Below, piece by piece: positions 39,923 through 39,939 of a DNA stretch of 39,939 bases. The DNA comes from Syntrophomonas sp. UBA5314 (GTDB lineage Bacteria > Bacillota > Syntrophomonadia > Syntrophomonadales > Syntrophomonadaceae), in the NCBI GenBank assembly GCA_002410325.1, contig DHRK01000069.1, positions 78,004 through 117,942 on the forward strand, in the 5' to 3' direction. Under the pieces are notes generated by a model, which saw only the letters and a program-made list of their open reading frames with translations, did not search any database and was not told the DNA's origin. The translations under genes were made by a program, and so were the position numbers. Positions within the stretch are counted from its first letter, which is position 1. Each line of letters opens with the position of its first letter.

Positions 39923-39939
39923 CGTTCCGTATATTGTGT

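Noticed and set aside
1..39939. CRISPR arrays, prophage, complete insertion sequences
   Set aside because: No regular spaced repeats, phage structural genes or transposase motifs (DDE/HUH) were seen.

Overview
The window looks like a chromosomal stretch from an anaerobic or syntrophic low-to-mid GC Bacillota, probably Clostridia (Syntrophomonadaceae/Peptococcaceae-like). The grounds are the order dapL-yicC-remA-gmk-rpoZ-coaBC-metK-priA-def-fmt-(DUF116)-(membrane Zn protease)-rsmB-rlmN-prpC-prkC-rsgA-rpe, the FMN-riboswitch-controlled ribD-ribE-ribBA-ribH operon, the PASTA kinase/PP2C pair, strong AGGAGG ribosome sites and frequent TTG/GTG starts. No taxon can be fixed without a search.

Layout. 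1-1.8 kb: an ECF sigma factor and its membrane zinc-finger anti-sigma factor behind a probable autoregulated ECF promoter. 1.8-2.04 kb: a compact repeat cassette made of two 28-bp direct repeats around a 52-bp palindrome. 2.04-7.4 kb: single genes for an isochorismatase-like hydrolase, a CoA-type Nudix hydrolase, a MOSC protein and an alpha/beta hydrolase, followed by a thiolase-fold protein with its DUF35 zinc-ribbon/OB-fold partner and a LysM/HEAT-like protein. 7.4-10.6 kb, minus strand: an SPFH protein with C-terminal zinc ribbons, followed by two tandem, nearly identical Tim44-like membrane proteins that also end in zinc ribbons. 10.6-15.4 kb: a gene-poor accessory stretch with probable gene remnants, a small hypothetical protein, a CoA-binding protein, an ArsB/NhaD-type transporter, a RelB/YoeB toxin-antitoxin pair with its operator, and tRNA-Leu(CAG). 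15.4-18.5 kb: a membrane protein with a glucosaminidase-like C-terminus, a TIGR01212 radical SAM protein and a small anchored protein. 18.5-22.2 kb: the riboflavin operon. 22.3-39.9 kb: a long minus-strand housekeeping run from dapL to rpe, covering lysine/peptidoglycan precursor synthesis, nucleotides, CoA, SAM, replication restart, translation initiation, rRNA modification, Ser/Thr phosphorylation and ribosome assembly.

The best candidate for an incompletely described system is the SPFH/Tim44-like/zinc-ribbon cluster at 7.49-10.56 kb. All three proteins end in zinc ribbons. The two Tim44-like copies are almost identical in their C-terminal two thirds, but their serine-rich linkers have diverged. 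The arrangement recalls the B. subtilis ydjFGHI membrane-stress locus, but no PspA homologue lies beside it here. Second is the thiolase-fold/DUF35 pair, whose thiolase member seems to lack the usual nucleophilic cysteine and may be an aldolase. Third is a repeat family: the palindrome at 1882-1933 and the metK-priA terminator hairpin at 34156-34205 share the same core.
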